Positions 24,497-34,846 of a DNA stretch of 45,472 nt are shown here, piece by piece. The translations under genes were made by a program, and so were the position numbers. The notes below the pieces were generated by a model, which was not told where the DNA came from, made no database searches, and saw nothing but the letters and a program-made list of their open reading frames with translations. Location of the stretch: positions 1 through 45,472 of the forward strand of contig NZ_OBMT01000014.1 in NCBI RefSeq assembly GCF_900217815.1. Reading direction: 5' to 3'. Every line of letters starts with the position of its first letter. Position 1 is the first letter of the stretch. Origin of the DNA: Rhodobacter maris. Its GTDB lineage: Bacteria; Pseudomonadota; Alphaproteobacteria; Rhodobacterales; Rhodobacteraceae.

Positions 24497-25527
24497 AGAC
24501 AAAACACGGCCTGCGCTACCCGTTTGAGACCCCCCCTGCCTTTGGTGAGACGCTGGAGGTGGCTGAGGGCGTGCTCTGGCTGCGCCTGCCCCTGCCGATG
24601 GCGCTTGATCACGTCAACGCCTATGCGCTCGACGAGGGCGAGAGCTGGACGCTCGTCGACCCGGGTATCGACAGCGCGGCCTGCCGCGCGGCGCTGACAA
24701 AGGCGCTCGAAGGGCCGCTCGCCGGCAAGCCGGTCGGGCGGGTGATCGTCACCCATTACCACCCTGACCATATCGGCCTTGCCGGCTGGTTGCAGGCGCG
24801 CGGTGCCGAACTTTGGACCACCCGCACGAGTTGGCTGTTCGCCCGCATGCTGATGCTCGATGAACAGCCGGTGCCGGTGCCGGAAACGCTCGATTTCTGG
24901 CGTGCGGCGGGAATGGACCCGGTGCTTCTCGAATTCCGCGCCACCGAGCGCCCCTTCAACTTCGCCGATTGCGTCCACCCGCTGCCGCTCGGCTTTCGCA
25001 ACATGATCGAGGGCGACGTGATCCGCGCCGCCGGGCGCAGCTGGCGGGTGCGGATCGGCCAGGGCCATGCGCCCGACCACGCAACGCTTTGGAGCGAGCA
25101 AGACAGTCTGATCCTCGGTGGCGACCAGCTTTTGCCCTCGATTTCCGCCAATCTCGGCGTCTACGCCACCGAGCCGCTCGCCGATCCGGTGGCGGACTGG
25201 CTTGCGAGCTGCCGCGCCTTCCTTGCCTTCGCGCAAGACGATCAGCTTGTGCTCCCCGGCCACAAGACGCCGTTTTATGGCCTGCCGCTGCGGCTCAAAC
25301 AGATGATCGAGAACCACGAAGGCGCGTTGGAACGGCTGCGCGCGCGGCTTTCCGAGCGCCCGCATACGGCAGCGGAATGCTTCCCGGTGCTGTTCAAACG
25401 CGAGATCGGCATCTCGGAATACGGGCTCGCGCTCGTCGAGGCCGTGGCGCATCTCAACCATCTCTATCTGCGCGGCGAAGCGGTGAGGGAGATGCGCAAC
25501 GGGTGCTGGTGCTGGTCGTTGCGCTGA
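24493..25527 (+). CDS. MBL-fold metallo-hydrolase
   Basis: A 344-residue metallo-beta-lactamase fold protein. The metal site is THYHPDHIGL (H88, H90, D92, H93), with later ligands likely in GQGHAPDH and GGDQLL and a final histidine in LVLPGHKTP. A C-terminal helical part (ENHEGALERLRARL) resembles the LACTB2/winged-helix tail of thioesterase-like hydrolases. Coupled by ATGA overlap to the acyl-CoA dehydrogenase, it may hydrolyse an acyl-thioester or lactone in the same pathway (inference). It ends in a cysteine- and tryptophan-rich tail (NGCWCWSLR). Confidence 0.85.
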   Translation: MKTKHGLRYPFETPPAFGETLEVAEGVLWLRLPLPMALDHVNAYALDEGESWTLVDPGIDSAACRAALTKALEGPLAGKPVGRVIVTHYHPDHIGLAGWLQARGAELWTTRTSWLFARMLMLDEQPVPVPETLDFWRAAGMDPVLLEFRATERPFNFADCVHPLPLGFRNMIEGDVIRAAGRSWRVRIGQGHAPDHATLWSEQDSLILGGDQLLPSISANLGVYATEPLADPVADWLASCRAFLAFAQDDQLVLPGHKTPFYGLPLRLKQMIENHEGALERLRARLSERPHTAAECFPVLFKREIGISEYGLALVEAVAHLNHLYLRGEAVREMRNGCWCWSLR

Positions 25528-25645
25528 GCGTGTCAGCGCGCGGTTTTGCGAGCGTTGCCAAGAAAGAACAGAAGGTCGGAAAACGCACGCCGCGCGCATC
25601 CGGAGAGTGTTCATTTTCCGTCGTCCGTGGTTCACGCAAACCGGG

Positions 25646-25663
25646 CAAGGTGGCACCACCTTG
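25646..25663. promoter_or_regulatory. Perfect inverted repeat upstream of the lipoprotein gene
   Basis: CAAGGTGG-CA-CCACCTTG is an 18-base perfect palindrome centred 36 bases before the lipoprotein start. It may be an operator or an mRNA hairpin. The remaining gap 25528-25690 shows nothing else clear. Confidence 0.45.
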
Positions 25664-25690
25664 AAGAATGGAACAAAGGGGGTCCGGCAG

Positions 25691-26323
25691 ATGCGCCGAC
25701 TTTTCATCTGCCTGGCCGTGCTGGGCATGCTTTCGGGCTGCGGTGCGAAATCCGTCTGGGCGCCCGAGGAGGCGGTGCGGGCCGCGGCGGTGCATACCGG
25801 CAACCCGCCCTCGGTGACGCTGATCACCGTGATCGGAACCACCACGGGCGGCGGCGGTCACTCCGCCCTGATGATCGACGGATCGCAACGGGTGATCTTT
25901 GACCCGGCGGGCACCTGGTATCACCCGACCGTGCCCGAGCGCAACGATGTCGATTACGGCATCACCGATCAGATGTACAAGTTCTACATGGATTACCACG
26001 CCCGCGAGACCTGGTTCGTGCGCGAGCAGACCCTGCAGGTTTCGCCCGAAACGGCCGAGATGCTGTTGGCGCGGGTGCAGTCGAATGGGCCGGTGGCCAA
26101 GATGATGTGTGCCAACCAGACCTCGGCGGTGCTGCGCTCTGTACCGGGGTTCGAGAGCATTCCGTCGACTTTCTCGCCGATCAAACTGTCGAAAGCATTC
26201 GCCGAACTGCCCGGTGTTGTCACCAAGGACCATTACGACAATGATCCCGACGACAATTCCGGTGTGCTGATCATCCAGCAGGAGAAGGCGAATTACGGCA
26301 CGGTGATTGGCAAGCAAAACTGA
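25691..26323 (+). CDS. Uncharacterised lipoprotein, possible permuted papain-like fold
   Basis: A 210-residue protein with a lipoprotein signal (lipobox LSGC, Cys17). The body contains GGGGHSALMIDGSQRVIFDP (H57) and, much later, KMMCANQTSAVLR (C140). A histidine in a GHSAL-type strand before a cysteine at a helix start is what circularly permuted NlpC/P60-like (YiiX/LRAT-like) hydrolases show, so a thiol-hydrolase activity is conceivable. I recall similar proteins only as conserved hypotheticals in Rhodobacteraceae. AAGGGGGTCC supports the start at 25691. It stands alone, after an inverted repeat at 25646. Confidence 0.8.
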   Translation: MRRLFICLAVLGMLSGCGAKSVWAPEEAVRAAAVHTGNPPSVTLITVIGTTTGGGGHSALMIDGSQRVIFDPAGTWYHPTVPERNDVDYGITDQMYKFYMDYHARETWFVREQTLQVSPETAEMLLARVQSNGPVAKMMCANQTSAVLRSVPGFESIPSTFSPIKLSKAFAELPGVVTKDHYDNDPDDNSGVLIIQQEKANYGTVIGKQN

Positions 26324-26324
26324 G

Positions 26325-26367
26325 GGCTCGAGACGAGCCGGGGGGCAAAGGGCGGGGCGACCGCCCT
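26325..26367. terminator. Two stem-loops between convergent lipoprotein and azlD genes
   Basis: GGCTCG/CGAGCC (26325-26339) follows one stop codon, and AGGGCGG/CCGCCCT (26349-26367) precedes the other. Neither has a T tail, so they are only terminator-like. Confidence 0.4.
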
Positions 26368-26377
26368 CAGGCCCGGC

Positions 26378-26719
26378 TCAGCCGACCAGCCAGAGCGCCA
26401 GATAAAGCGTCGTGAGCCCGCCGAGGATCGCATAAAGCGTGTTGCGGCTGAGAACGCCCACTCCGAGGGTTGCGGCGGCGGCCAGAAGCCGCGCCGGATC
26501 GGGCGCGCCCTGCGTGGCGGCGGGCCAGAGCACAAGCGGCGCCACAAGCCCCGGCAACACCGCAACGGCAGTATAGCGCAGATAGCGCAGCGCCCATTCC
26601 GGCAGCGGCCGGTTTCCGAAGAGGCCGAGGAAGGAATAGCGCAAGACGAAGGTGCCCACGCCGAGCGCGAGAATGATCAGCCAGATCACCGGGCGGCCAT
26701 AGAAGTCTGCCGTGCTCAT
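26378..26719 (-). CDS. azlD: Branched-chain amino-acid exporter small subunit, AzlD family
   Basis: A 113-residue membrane protein with four hydrophobic helices: IWLIILALGVGTFVLRYSF, then LRYTAVAVLPGLVAPLVLW and two more. It pairs with AzlC to form an exporter of branched-chain amino acids or similar compounds in the inner membrane. Its ATG overlaps the azlC stop by four bases. Family by size, helix pattern and partner. Confidence 0.9.
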   Translation of the reverse strand: MSTADFYGRPVIWLIILALGVGTFVLRYSFLGLFGNRPLPEWALRYLRYTAVAVLPGLVAPLVLWPAATQGAPDPARLLAAAATLGVGVLSRNTLYAILGGLTTLYLALWLVG

Positions 26720-27435
26720 GTCCGCTCCTTGCGCCGGGCGAGAAAAAGCTCCGTCTGCGCGCCCGCCACCATCGCCAACGCCGCGGCGAGAATGAGCCCG
26801 GTGCCTGCGGGCAGGAAGGCAAAGACCAGCGCCATCACGATTGATACCGCGGCGGCGACAAGATGCGGGATCGAGCGCAGGAGCGGCGCGATCATCGCCA
26901 GAAAGGTCACTGGCACCGCGAAATCGAGCGCGAAGGCGGGCGGGATCGCCTGTCCCAGCACCGCCCCGGCGAGGGTCGAGACATACCACAAGGGGCAGAC
27001 CGGCGTGCAGGCGCCCGCGTAATAGGCGAGCTTCGCTGCGAGGCTCTGCCGCGGCGCGATGCGGTAGTCGGCATCGGCGAGCGCAAAGACCTGGTCGACC
27101 ATGAAATAGGCGACAAGTGCGCGTTTCCAGGCGGGTGCGGGGCCCAGATGGGGGGCCAGCGCGGCCGAATACATCGCCATGCGCAGGTTCACCGCGAGCG
27201 CTGCGAGGATCACCATCACCGTGCTCGCATGGTCATTCATCAGCTGCACCGCGGTGAATTGCGAGGCGCCGGCGATGACGAGAACCGAAAAGCCCATCAC
27301 TTCGACGAGGTTCAGCCCCGCCTCGTTTCCGGCCACGCCAAAGAGCATGCCGAAAGGCGCGATCACCAGCATGAAGGGAAGACCCTGTCGGAAGCCGCGC
27401 CAATATGCGGCGGAAAGCGGAACGGTTTCGGTCAT
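26716..27435 (-). CDS. azlC: Branched-chain amino-acid exporter large subunit, AzlC family
   Basis: A 239-residue inner-membrane protein with several helices. AzlC features are FRQGLPFMLVIAPFGMLFGV, GFSVLVIAGASQFTAVQLM, ALAVNLRMAMYSAALAPHLG and VDQVFALADADY. Export of branched-chain amino acids is the known role in Bacillus (azaleucine resistance) and E. coli YgaZH. No strong Shine-Dalgarno is visible. It is the first gene of the azlCD pair and divergent from mobA. Confidence 0.92.
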   Translation of the reverse strand: MTETVPLSAAYWRGFRQGLPFMLVIAPFGMLFGVAGNEAGLNLVEVMGFSVLVIAGASQFTAVQLMNDHASTVMVILAALAVNLRMAMYSAALAPHLGPAPAWKRALVAYFMVDQVFALADADYRIAPRQSLAAKLAYYAGACTPVCPLWYVSTLAGAVLGQAIPPAFALDFAVPVTFLAMIAPLLRSIPHLVAAAVSIVMALVFAFLPAGTGLILAAALAMVAGAQTELFLARRKERT

Positions 27436-27521
27436 GGCGGGGCTTGCTCGGGAGAGTTGGATGGGCGAGTTGTAAGGGCCGGAAGAGGCGGCGCCAAGGG
27501 CGCGATTGTATCGGGGGCAAT

Positions 27522-28109
27522 ATGCATGTGGCAGGGCTGATCCTCGCGGGAGGACAGGCGCGGCGGATGGGCGCGGAAAAGGCGTTTGTGCCGCTCGCCG
27601 GGCAGCCGCTCGTGGCGCTTGTTGCGGCGCGGCTTGCGCCGCAGGTGGCGGTGCTCGCCCTGTCCGCCAATGGCGATCCGCGGCGGTTCGCGGCGCTGGA
27701 CCTGCCGGTTCTGCCCGATCCGGAGGCGGAGAGAGGCGAAGGGCCGATGGCGGGCGTACGTGCCGGGCTGCGCTGGGCCGCGGGGGCCGGGGCCGGGGCG
27801 CTGGTGACCGTGGCGGTCGATACGCCCTTTTTGCCGGCAGATCTGGTGGCGCGGCTCGTTCAGGGGGCCGCGGGCGGGGCGGCGCATGCGCAAAGCGGCG
27901 GGCGCGGCCATTATACCGCCGCGCTCTGGCCGGTGGCGGATCTCGCCCGACATGACGCGCTTTTCGCCTCGGGCGAGCGGCGGATGCGGCCTTATCTCGC
28001 GGGTGCGGTGGCGGTTGAATTCGATGCGAAGCCCGATCCCTTCGCCAATCTCAACAGCCCCGAGGATCTCGCCGCCGCCGAGGCTTATCTGGCGGGGGGG
28101 GCACAATGA
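27522..28109 (+). CDS. mobA: Molybdenum cofactor guanylyltransferase
   Basis: A 195-residue cytosolic enzyme that joins GMP to molybdopterin to form MGD for DMSO-reductase-type enzymes. The nucleotide-binding motif is LAGGQARRMGAEK (8-20). Then come GPMAGVRAGL, VAVDTPFLPADLV and FANLNSPEDLAAAE. The GNAT gene begins in its stop codon. Confidence 0.92.
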   Translation: MHVAGLILAGGQARRMGAEKAFVPLAGQPLVALVAARLAPQVAVLALSANGDPRRFAALDLPVLPDPEAERGEGPMAGVRAGLRWAAGAGAGALVTVAVDTPFLPADLVARLVQGAAGGAAHAQSGGRGHYTAALWPVADLARHDALFASGERRMRPYLAGAVAVEFDAKPDPFANLNSPEDLAAAEAYLAGGAQ

Positions 28110-28690
28110 ACGTGGTGCTGCGCCACGGGCTCGAACCGGCGCAACGGCGCCAGGCCGCCCGGCTTTACTGGCGGGCTTTCGGCGGCAAGCTCGGCCGGGT
28201 GATCGGCCCGGAACCGAAAGCGCTTGCCTATATCGAGCGGGTGATCGACCCGCGCCATGTAATCGCAGTCAGTGATGCCAACGGCCGGGTGCTTGGCGTG
28301 ATCGGCTTTCGTACCCGCGAGGGGGCTTTTGTCGCGGGCACGCGCGCGGATCTTGTGGCGGTCTATGGCCGCTTCGGCGCGTTCTGGCGGCGGCTGGCAC
28401 TCGGAACGCTGGCACAAGATCTACCCGAGGGCATGGTGTCGATCGACGGGCTTGCCGTGGCGGAACGCGCCCGCGGCCTTGGCCTTGGTGCGGCGCTGAT
28501 GCGGGCGCTTTGCGAGGAGGCGGCGCGGCAGGGCTATACCGGCGTGCGGCTCGATGTGGTGGGCGAGAACCTGCGCGCGCGCGCGCTTTATGACCGGCTC
28601 GGCTTTACCGTCACGAGCCGCGTTGACCGCTGGCTGACCGCGGCGATCTTCGGCTATCGGACTGTGCTGGCGATGGAACGGCGCTGGTAG
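28106..28690 (+). CDS. GNAT family N-acetyltransferase
   Basis: A 194-residue protein with a GNAT fold. Acetyl-CoA binding region: DGLAVAERARGLGLGAALMRAL (Q/R-x-x-G-x-G/A replaced by RARGLGLG). LDVVGENLRARALYDRLGF is the usual late motif. It is coupled to mobA by a four-base overlap. The substrate is unknown; a link to molybdenum-cofactor metabolism is only suggested by the coupling. Confidence 0.85.
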   Translation: MNVVLRHGLEPAQRRQAARLYWRAFGGKLGRVIGPEPKALAYIERVIDPRHVIAVSDANGRVLGVIGFRTREGAFVAGTRADLVAVYGRFGAFWRRLALGTLAQDLPEGMVSIDGLAVAERARGLGLGAALMRALCEEAARQGYTGVRLDVVGENLRARALYDRLGFTVTSRVDRWLTAAIFGYRTVLAMERRW

Positions 28691-28710
28691 GTTTTGGCCT
28701 CGGTCGCGGC

Positions 28711-29736
28711 TCAGTCGAAGGTGCCCGTCACCCGACCCAGCAGCATGAAGGCGCGCGCGGTGCGGGTTTCGGCAAGCTCGGTCACGTCCTGATCGGTGGC
28801 ATTCTGCTCGAATTCGGTAAAGGTCCGGTCGAACTGGCGCAGGAAATGATGCGCCGCGTCGCGGAAGATCGTGTCGGTGCGCATCCGTCCGGCGGTGAGC
28901 GCGAGCGAGGACCGGTCCCGCACCCCGCCCAGTGCGGCAATCTCGCGGCCGCGCTCGCCCTTGGCGAAACGACGCCAGAGTTCCGGCCGGGCGCGATCGG
29001 GCTTCAGATCGTCCATGTAGATCCCGTCTTGCGCGAGCAGGTTCAGCACATCCTGCGCGGCGCGCAGAAGCTTGGCCATGGTGCGATCTTCGAGCGCGCG
29101 GCGCAGCGCCCGGAATCCCTCCTTGTCTTCGGCATTGTCGGGAAACTGCATCGCGCGAATGAAATCGGCCACCGAAACCGGTTCGGCGAGGTCTTCGGCG
29201 GGCGTGCCGAGCGCGAGAGCGGGCTGGTCATCGACCATCGGCGCGCTGCGCGGCACGACGAGCGCGGCCTTGCGGTCGGCTGAGGGTTGCACCGCCACGT
29301 GATCGCGCCGCGAAGAGAAGGTTGCAAGCGCCGTCTCGGCCTGACGCGCGGCGATCGCGACCTCGTCGAGCTTTTTCTCGAGCGCCTGGCCCGCGTCGGA
29401 GCGCAGCGGCCCCTGGGTCGCCCAGGCCGCGCGCATCGCCTCGAGCGAAGCCTTCAGCGCCTGCGCTTCGGCGCGCATCTCCTGCGCCGTGCGGGCCATC
29501 ACCGCCGCCATCCAGATCATCCCCACGGGCAGCACGATGCCGACCACGGTCATCACCAGCGAGGAAGCGCTGAGCCCGCCCGCGCCCGGAATGAGCCACC
29601 AGAACATCCCCACGAGCGCCAGCCACAGCAGGCTGAGCCCGAGCGCCAGCCATTCGCCACGCATGCGCCGCGACGGCACCGACCGCGCCGTCATGCCCGG
29701 ATCAGAAAGACTGGTTTCCGCCTTGGGCTCGCTCAT
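28711..29736 (-). CDS. Uncharacterised membrane-anchored coiled-coil protein
   Basis: A 341-residue protein I cannot assign. A polar N-terminus of about 28 residues is followed by two close membrane helices (LALGLSLLWLALVGMFWWLI and SSLVMTVVGIVLPVGMIWMA). Then comes a likely coiled coil (about 85-145, rich in A, E, K, Q: MRAEAQALKASLEAMRAAW). The C-terminal globular part (about 190-341) contains DFIRAMQFPDNAEDKEGF and FLRQFDRTFTEFEQNA. It follows greA by 30 bases and may share its mRNA. I recall similar proteins as conserved hypotheticals in Rhodobacteraceae. Confidence 0.85.
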   Translation of the reverse strand: MSEPKAETSLSDPGMTARSVPSRRMRGEWLALGLSLLWLALVGMFWWLIPGAGGLSASSLVMTVVGIVLPVGMIWMAAVMARTAQEMRAEAQALKASLEAMRAAWATQGPLRSDAGQALEKKLDEVAIAARQAETALATFSSRRDHVAVQPSADRKAALVVPRSAPMVDDQPALALGTPAEDLAEPVSVADFIRAMQFPDNAEDKEGFRALRRALEDRTMAKLLRAAQDVLNLLAQDGIYMDDLKPDRARPELWRRFAKGERGREIAALGGVRDRSSLALTAGRMRTDTIFRDAAHHFLRQFDRTFTEFEQNATDQDVTELAETRTARAFMLLGRVTGTFD

Positions 29737-29766
29737 TCTCGCCCGCTCTCGCTGCTGCCCGGCGCC

Positions 29767-30237
29767 TCAAAGATAGCGCACAGAGAGGATTTCATAACTG
29801 CGCTGACCGCCCGGTGTGCGGACATCGACGCTGTCGCCCTCGTCCTTGCCGATCAGGGCCCGTGCCAGCGGCGAGCGGATGTTCAGAAGCCCGCGCTCCA
29901 GATCCGCCTCATGCTCGCCAACGATCTGATACGTGCGTTCTTCCTCGGTGTCTTCATCCACCAGTGTCACCGTGGCGCCGAACTTGATCGAGCCCGACAG
30001 CTTCACCGTGTCGATCACCTCGGCGCGCCCGAGGATCGCCTCGAGCTCCTTGATCCGGCCCTCGACAAAGCTCTGCTTTTCCCGCGCGGCGTGGTATTCG
30101 GCATTCTCCGACAGATCGCCGTGCTCGCGGGCCTCGGCGATCGCCTTGATCACGGCGGGGCGTTCCACCGTCTTCAGCGTCTTGAGTTCCCCGTCGAGCA
30201 CATCATACCCGGCGCGAGTCATCGGTATCTTTTCCAT
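29767..30237 (-). CDS. greA: Transcription elongation factor GreA
   Basis: A 156-residue factor that enters the RNA polymerase secondary channel and stimulates cleavage of backtracked RNA. The N-terminal coiled coil carries the acidic tip as [20 protein letters not shown]. The C-terminal FKBP-like domain has [18 protein letters not shown] and [21 protein letters not shown] just upstream of the ATG. Divergent from the ETF-QO gene across 245 bases. Confidence 0.96.
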   Translation of the reverse strand: MEKIPMTRAGYDVLDGELKTLKTVERPAVIKAIAEAREHGDLSENAEYHAAREKQSFVEGRIKELEAILGRAEVIDTVKLSGSIKFGATVTLVDEDTEEERTYQIVGEHEADLERGLLNIRSPLARALIGKDEGDSVDVRTPGGQRSYEILSVRYL

Positions 30238-30482
30238 GGAGGCCCTTGCCCTGTTGTGACTGGCTCGTTTGGTCGTTCAGAGAGGTAAATCCGCCAAGCG
30301 GCCCCGGTGTCAAGAGTCGGGGACGTTTTTCGGCACTGCTGCGCCGTTTCGGGGCGCGCGGCTCGCCGCTGCATTTGCGAAAGAATATTGCTTTGCAGCG
30401 CAGCGTTACAATTGCTTCGTGTGCACAGGTAGTTTACCACGTGCGCGGTGCACGCGAGAACCGAAGGCGAAGGGAACCCGAG

Positions 30483-32129
<1,647 letters not shown>

Positions 32130-32156
32130 GCCTTTTGCCTCACATCGACGTGTTGC

Positions 32157-32178
32157 GGGGGGAGCCATGGCTCCCCCC
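32157..32178. terminator. Perfect 22-base palindrome after the ETF-QO gene
   Basis: GGGGGGAGCC is followed by AT and then GGCTCCCCCC, a perfect palindrome 28 bases after the stop codon. No T run, so it is either a Rho-independent-like hairpin of low efficiency or an mRNA-end stabiliser. Confidence 0.5.
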
Positions 32179-32238
32179 GATTGCGCTGGCCGCTCCGGAC
32201 CGTTACCTTCGGGAGACCCGACGACAAGGACCTTTTCC

Positions 32239-33984
32239 GTGCCCTTCGCCTCCAAGCTGTTTCCGGCGCTGCGCCTGATCCCCGCCTCCGCGACCGCCTG
32301 TGCTCTCGTTTCGGGCCTGCTCGCTCTGGCGCCGCCTGCGTTCGCACTGGAGGATGCGGGCGCCTATCTGGCCGGCCGCGCCGCGCTTCTCGACAATGAT
32401 TTTGCGCAGGCCTCGGTCTATTATGACCGGCTTCTGAAAAGCCTCGGGGCCAATACGCAGGTTCAGGAAGGCGCGATCTTCGCCCATGTCGCCCAGGGCG
32501 AGATCGACAAGGCGCTTGCCGTGGCGCAGGAGATCATCGCTCTTTCCAATGGCAAACCCACGCAAGTAGCGGTTCTCGTGACGCTCGCCGAGTCGGCGCA
32601 GGAGGGTCGGTTCGGCGACGGGCTGAAGCTTCTCGACGCGGGCGCGGATGCGGGGCAACTCGTGGGCGGGCTCTATCGGGCCTGGGCGCTGATGGGGGAG
32701 GGGCAGGTGTCGGAGGCGATGCAGGCCTTCGACGCGGTGGCCAAGATCGATGGCTTGCAGGGCTTTGCGGGCTATCACCGCGCGCTGGCTCTGGCGCTGG
32801 TGGGCGATTACGAGGGGGCCGAGACGATCTTCTCCGGGGAGAATGCGGCGCTGTACAACGGCACGCGGCGCGGCGTGCTGGCGCATCTGGAGATCCTCTC
32901 GCAACTCGAACGCAACGCCGATGCGCTCAAACTGCTCGACGACAGTTTCGGTCACAAGCTTGATGCGGAACTGGCCGGGCTCAAGGCGCGGCTTGAGGCG
33001 GGCGAGACGCTGCCCTTTACCGCCATCGGCTCGGCGCGCGACGGGGTGGCGGAACTCTATTTCTCCGTGGCCCAGGCGCTCAACGCCGATTCCGTGGCCG
33101 GGTTCTCGCTTCTGCATGCGCGGCTTGCGCTTTGGCTGCGCCCCGATCACGGAGATGCGGCGCTGCTGACCGGGGTGATCCTCGAAAATGTGCAGCAATA
33201 TGACCTCGCGATTGCTGCCTATGAACTGGTGAGCCCCGACAACCCCGCCTTCACCGCGGCGCAGCTCGGCCGGGCCGAGGCGATGGTGGCGGCTGACCGC
33301 TCCGACGCGGCCATAGATGTGCTTGAAAAGCTCAGCCGGAGCGCGCCCGACGAGCCCGGCGTCTGGTCTGCGCTGGGCGACAATCTGCGCCGCATCGAAC
33401 GTTATGCCGAGGCGGCCAAGGCCTATGACAGGGCGATTGCGCTTGCGGGAACGCCCAAGCCCTCGGACTGGACGCTCTGGTATGCGCGTGCGATCTCGCA
33501 GGAGCGCTCCGGTCAGTGGCCGGAGGCCGAAAAGGGCCTGCGCAAGGCGCTTGAGCTGAACCCAGGCCAACCTGCCGTGCTCAATTATCTCGGCTATTCC
33601 TATGTGGAAAAGCGCGAGAACCTGAAAGAGGCGCTCCAGATGATCCAGCAGGCGGTCGCGGGGCGCCCCGATGACGGTTACATCACCGACAGCCTCGGCT
33701 GGGCCTATTACCGGCTCGGCCGGTATCCGGAGGCGGTTGCGCAGATGGAACGTGCGGTGGAACTGAAGCCCACCGATGCGCTGCTCAACGACCATCTGGG
33801 CGATGTTTACTGGGCCGCCGGGCGCAAGCGCGAGGCCGAATTCCAATGGCACAGGGCGCTGAATTTCGGCCCCGCGCCGGATCTGGATCTTGACCGGGTG
33901 CGCCGCAAGCTCGCAGTCGGGCTCGATGTCGTTCTGAAAGAAGAGGGGGCGGAACCGCTCCATCCTGATCATGCCGGAAATTGA
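32239..33984 (+). CDS. Tetratricopeptide-repeat protein, exported
   Basis: A 581-residue protein with a signal peptide (residues 1 to about 35, ending APPAFA) and many TPR units. Clear repeats are near AAKAYDRAIALAGTPKP, AEKGLRKALELNPGQPAVLN, WAYYRLGRYPEAVAQMERAV and LGDVYWAAGRKREAEFQW. It is likely a periplasmic scaffold; no enzyme motif was seen. The start is GTG at 32239, supported by AAGGA about nine bases upstream. Its 3' end overlaps ispE by 14 bases, so ispE translation may depend on it. Confidence 0.88.
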   Translation: MPFASKLFPALRLIPASATACALVSGLLALAPPAFALEDAGAYLAGRAALLDNDFAQASVYYDRLLKSLGANTQVQEGAIFAHVAQGEIDKALAVAQEIIALSNGKPTQVAVLVTLAESAQEGRFGDGLKLLDAGADAGQLVGGLYRAWALMGEGQVSEAMQAFDAVAKIDGLQGFAGYHRALALALVGDYEGAETIFSGENAALYNGTRRGVLAHLEILSQLERNADALKLLDDSFGHKLDAELAGLKARLEAGETLPFTAIGSARDGVAELYFSVAQALNADSVAGFSLLHARLALWLRPDHGDAALLTGVILENVQQYDLAIAAYELVSPDNPAFTAAQLGRAEAMVAADRSDAAIDVLEKLSRSAPDEPGVWSALGDNLRRIERYAEAAKAYDRAIALAGTPKPSDWTLWYARAISQERSGQWPEAEKGLRKALELNPGQPAVLNYLGYSYVEKRENLKEALQMIQQAVAGRPDDGYITDSLGWAYYRLGRYPEAVAQMERAVELKPTDALLNDHLGDVYWAAGRKREAEFQWHRALNFGPAPDLDLDRVRRKLAVGLDVVLKEEGAEPLHPDHAGN

Positions 33985-34840
33985 GGTCTTTGCTCCCGCC
34001 AAGGTCAATCTGGCGCTTCACGTCACCGGTCAGCGTGCCGATGGCTATCATCTGCTCGACAGTCTCGTGGCCTTTGCCCCCGCAGGCGACCGGCTGCGCC
34101 TTGCGCCGGCTGACGCGATGGCGCTGACGGTGCGCGGGCCGGAATCGCGCGGTGTGCCCGAGGGGCCGGAAAATCTCGTTCTCAAGGCCGCGGCGCTTTA
34201 CGGCCCCGGCCCCGCGGCGGCAATTCATCTGCAAAAATGCCTCCCCGCCGCCTCCGGGATCGGTGGCGGCTCGTCCGATGCGGCGGCGGCCTTGCGGGGC
34301 ATGGCTGCGCTGCGTGGCGTGGCCCCGGCCGCGGGCGCCGCAGTTGTCAAGCTTGGGGCGGATGTGCCGATGTGCCTTGACCCGCGCCCCGCGCGCACCC
34401 GCGGGATCGGCGAGGAGCTGAGCCCGGTCACGCTGCCGCCTCTGCCGTCGGTGCTGGTGAACCCGCGGGTCGAAGTGTCTACGCCCGCGGTCTTCAAGGC
34501 GCTGGCATCTAAAGACAATGCGCCGATGGACGAGATTCCGGCCTTTGCGAATGCCGCAGATTGCATTGGCTGGCTCGCGCGCCAGCGCAACGATTTGCAG
34601 CCCGCCGCCGTGGCGCTTGCCCCGGTGATTGCCGAGGTGCTTGGCGCGCTCGAGGCGCTGCCCGGTTGCCTGCTCGTGCGGATGTCGGGCTCGGGGGCAA
34701 CTTGCTTTGGTCTCTTCGAAAGCGATGAAGCGGCCGCCGCGGCGCAGGCGCGGCTTGCCGCCGCTAACCCCGGTTGGTGGAGCGCGCATGGCCCGCTGGG
34801 CGATCAATCCGAAGCGGCAGCCGCCCGCCGGACCCTCTGA
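33971..34840 (+). CDS. ispE: 4-(cytidine 5'-diphospho)-2-C-methyl-D-erythritol kinase
   Basis: A 289-residue GHMP kinase of the non-mevalonate isoprenoid route, cytosolic. It shows FAPAKVNLALHV with DGYHLLDSLV at the N-terminus, the ATP loop PAASGIGGGSSDAAAAL, and the late MSGSGATCFGLF motif. Starts within the TPR gene's last codons. It ends six bases from the convergent prepilin-peptidase gene. Confidence 0.95.
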   Translation: MPEIEVFAPAKVNLALHVTGQRADGYHLLDSLVAFAPAGDRLRLAPADAMALTVRGPESRGVPEGPENLVLKAAALYGPGPAAAIHLQKCLPAASGIGGGSSDAAAALRGMAALRGVAPAAGAAVVKLGADVPMCLDPRPARTRGIGEELSPVTLPPLPSVLVNPRVEVSTPAVFKALASKDNAPMDEIPAFANAADCIGWLARQRNDLQPAAVALAPVIAEVLGALEALPGCLLVRMSGSGATCFGLFESDEAAAAAQARLAAANPGWWSAHGPLGDQSEAAAARRTL

Positions 34841-34846
34841 GCTGGC

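Noticed and set aside
32203-34008. A 601-codon minus-strand frame opposite the TPR gene
   Set aside because: Mirror frame; the plus strand has TPR repeats and a signal peptide.
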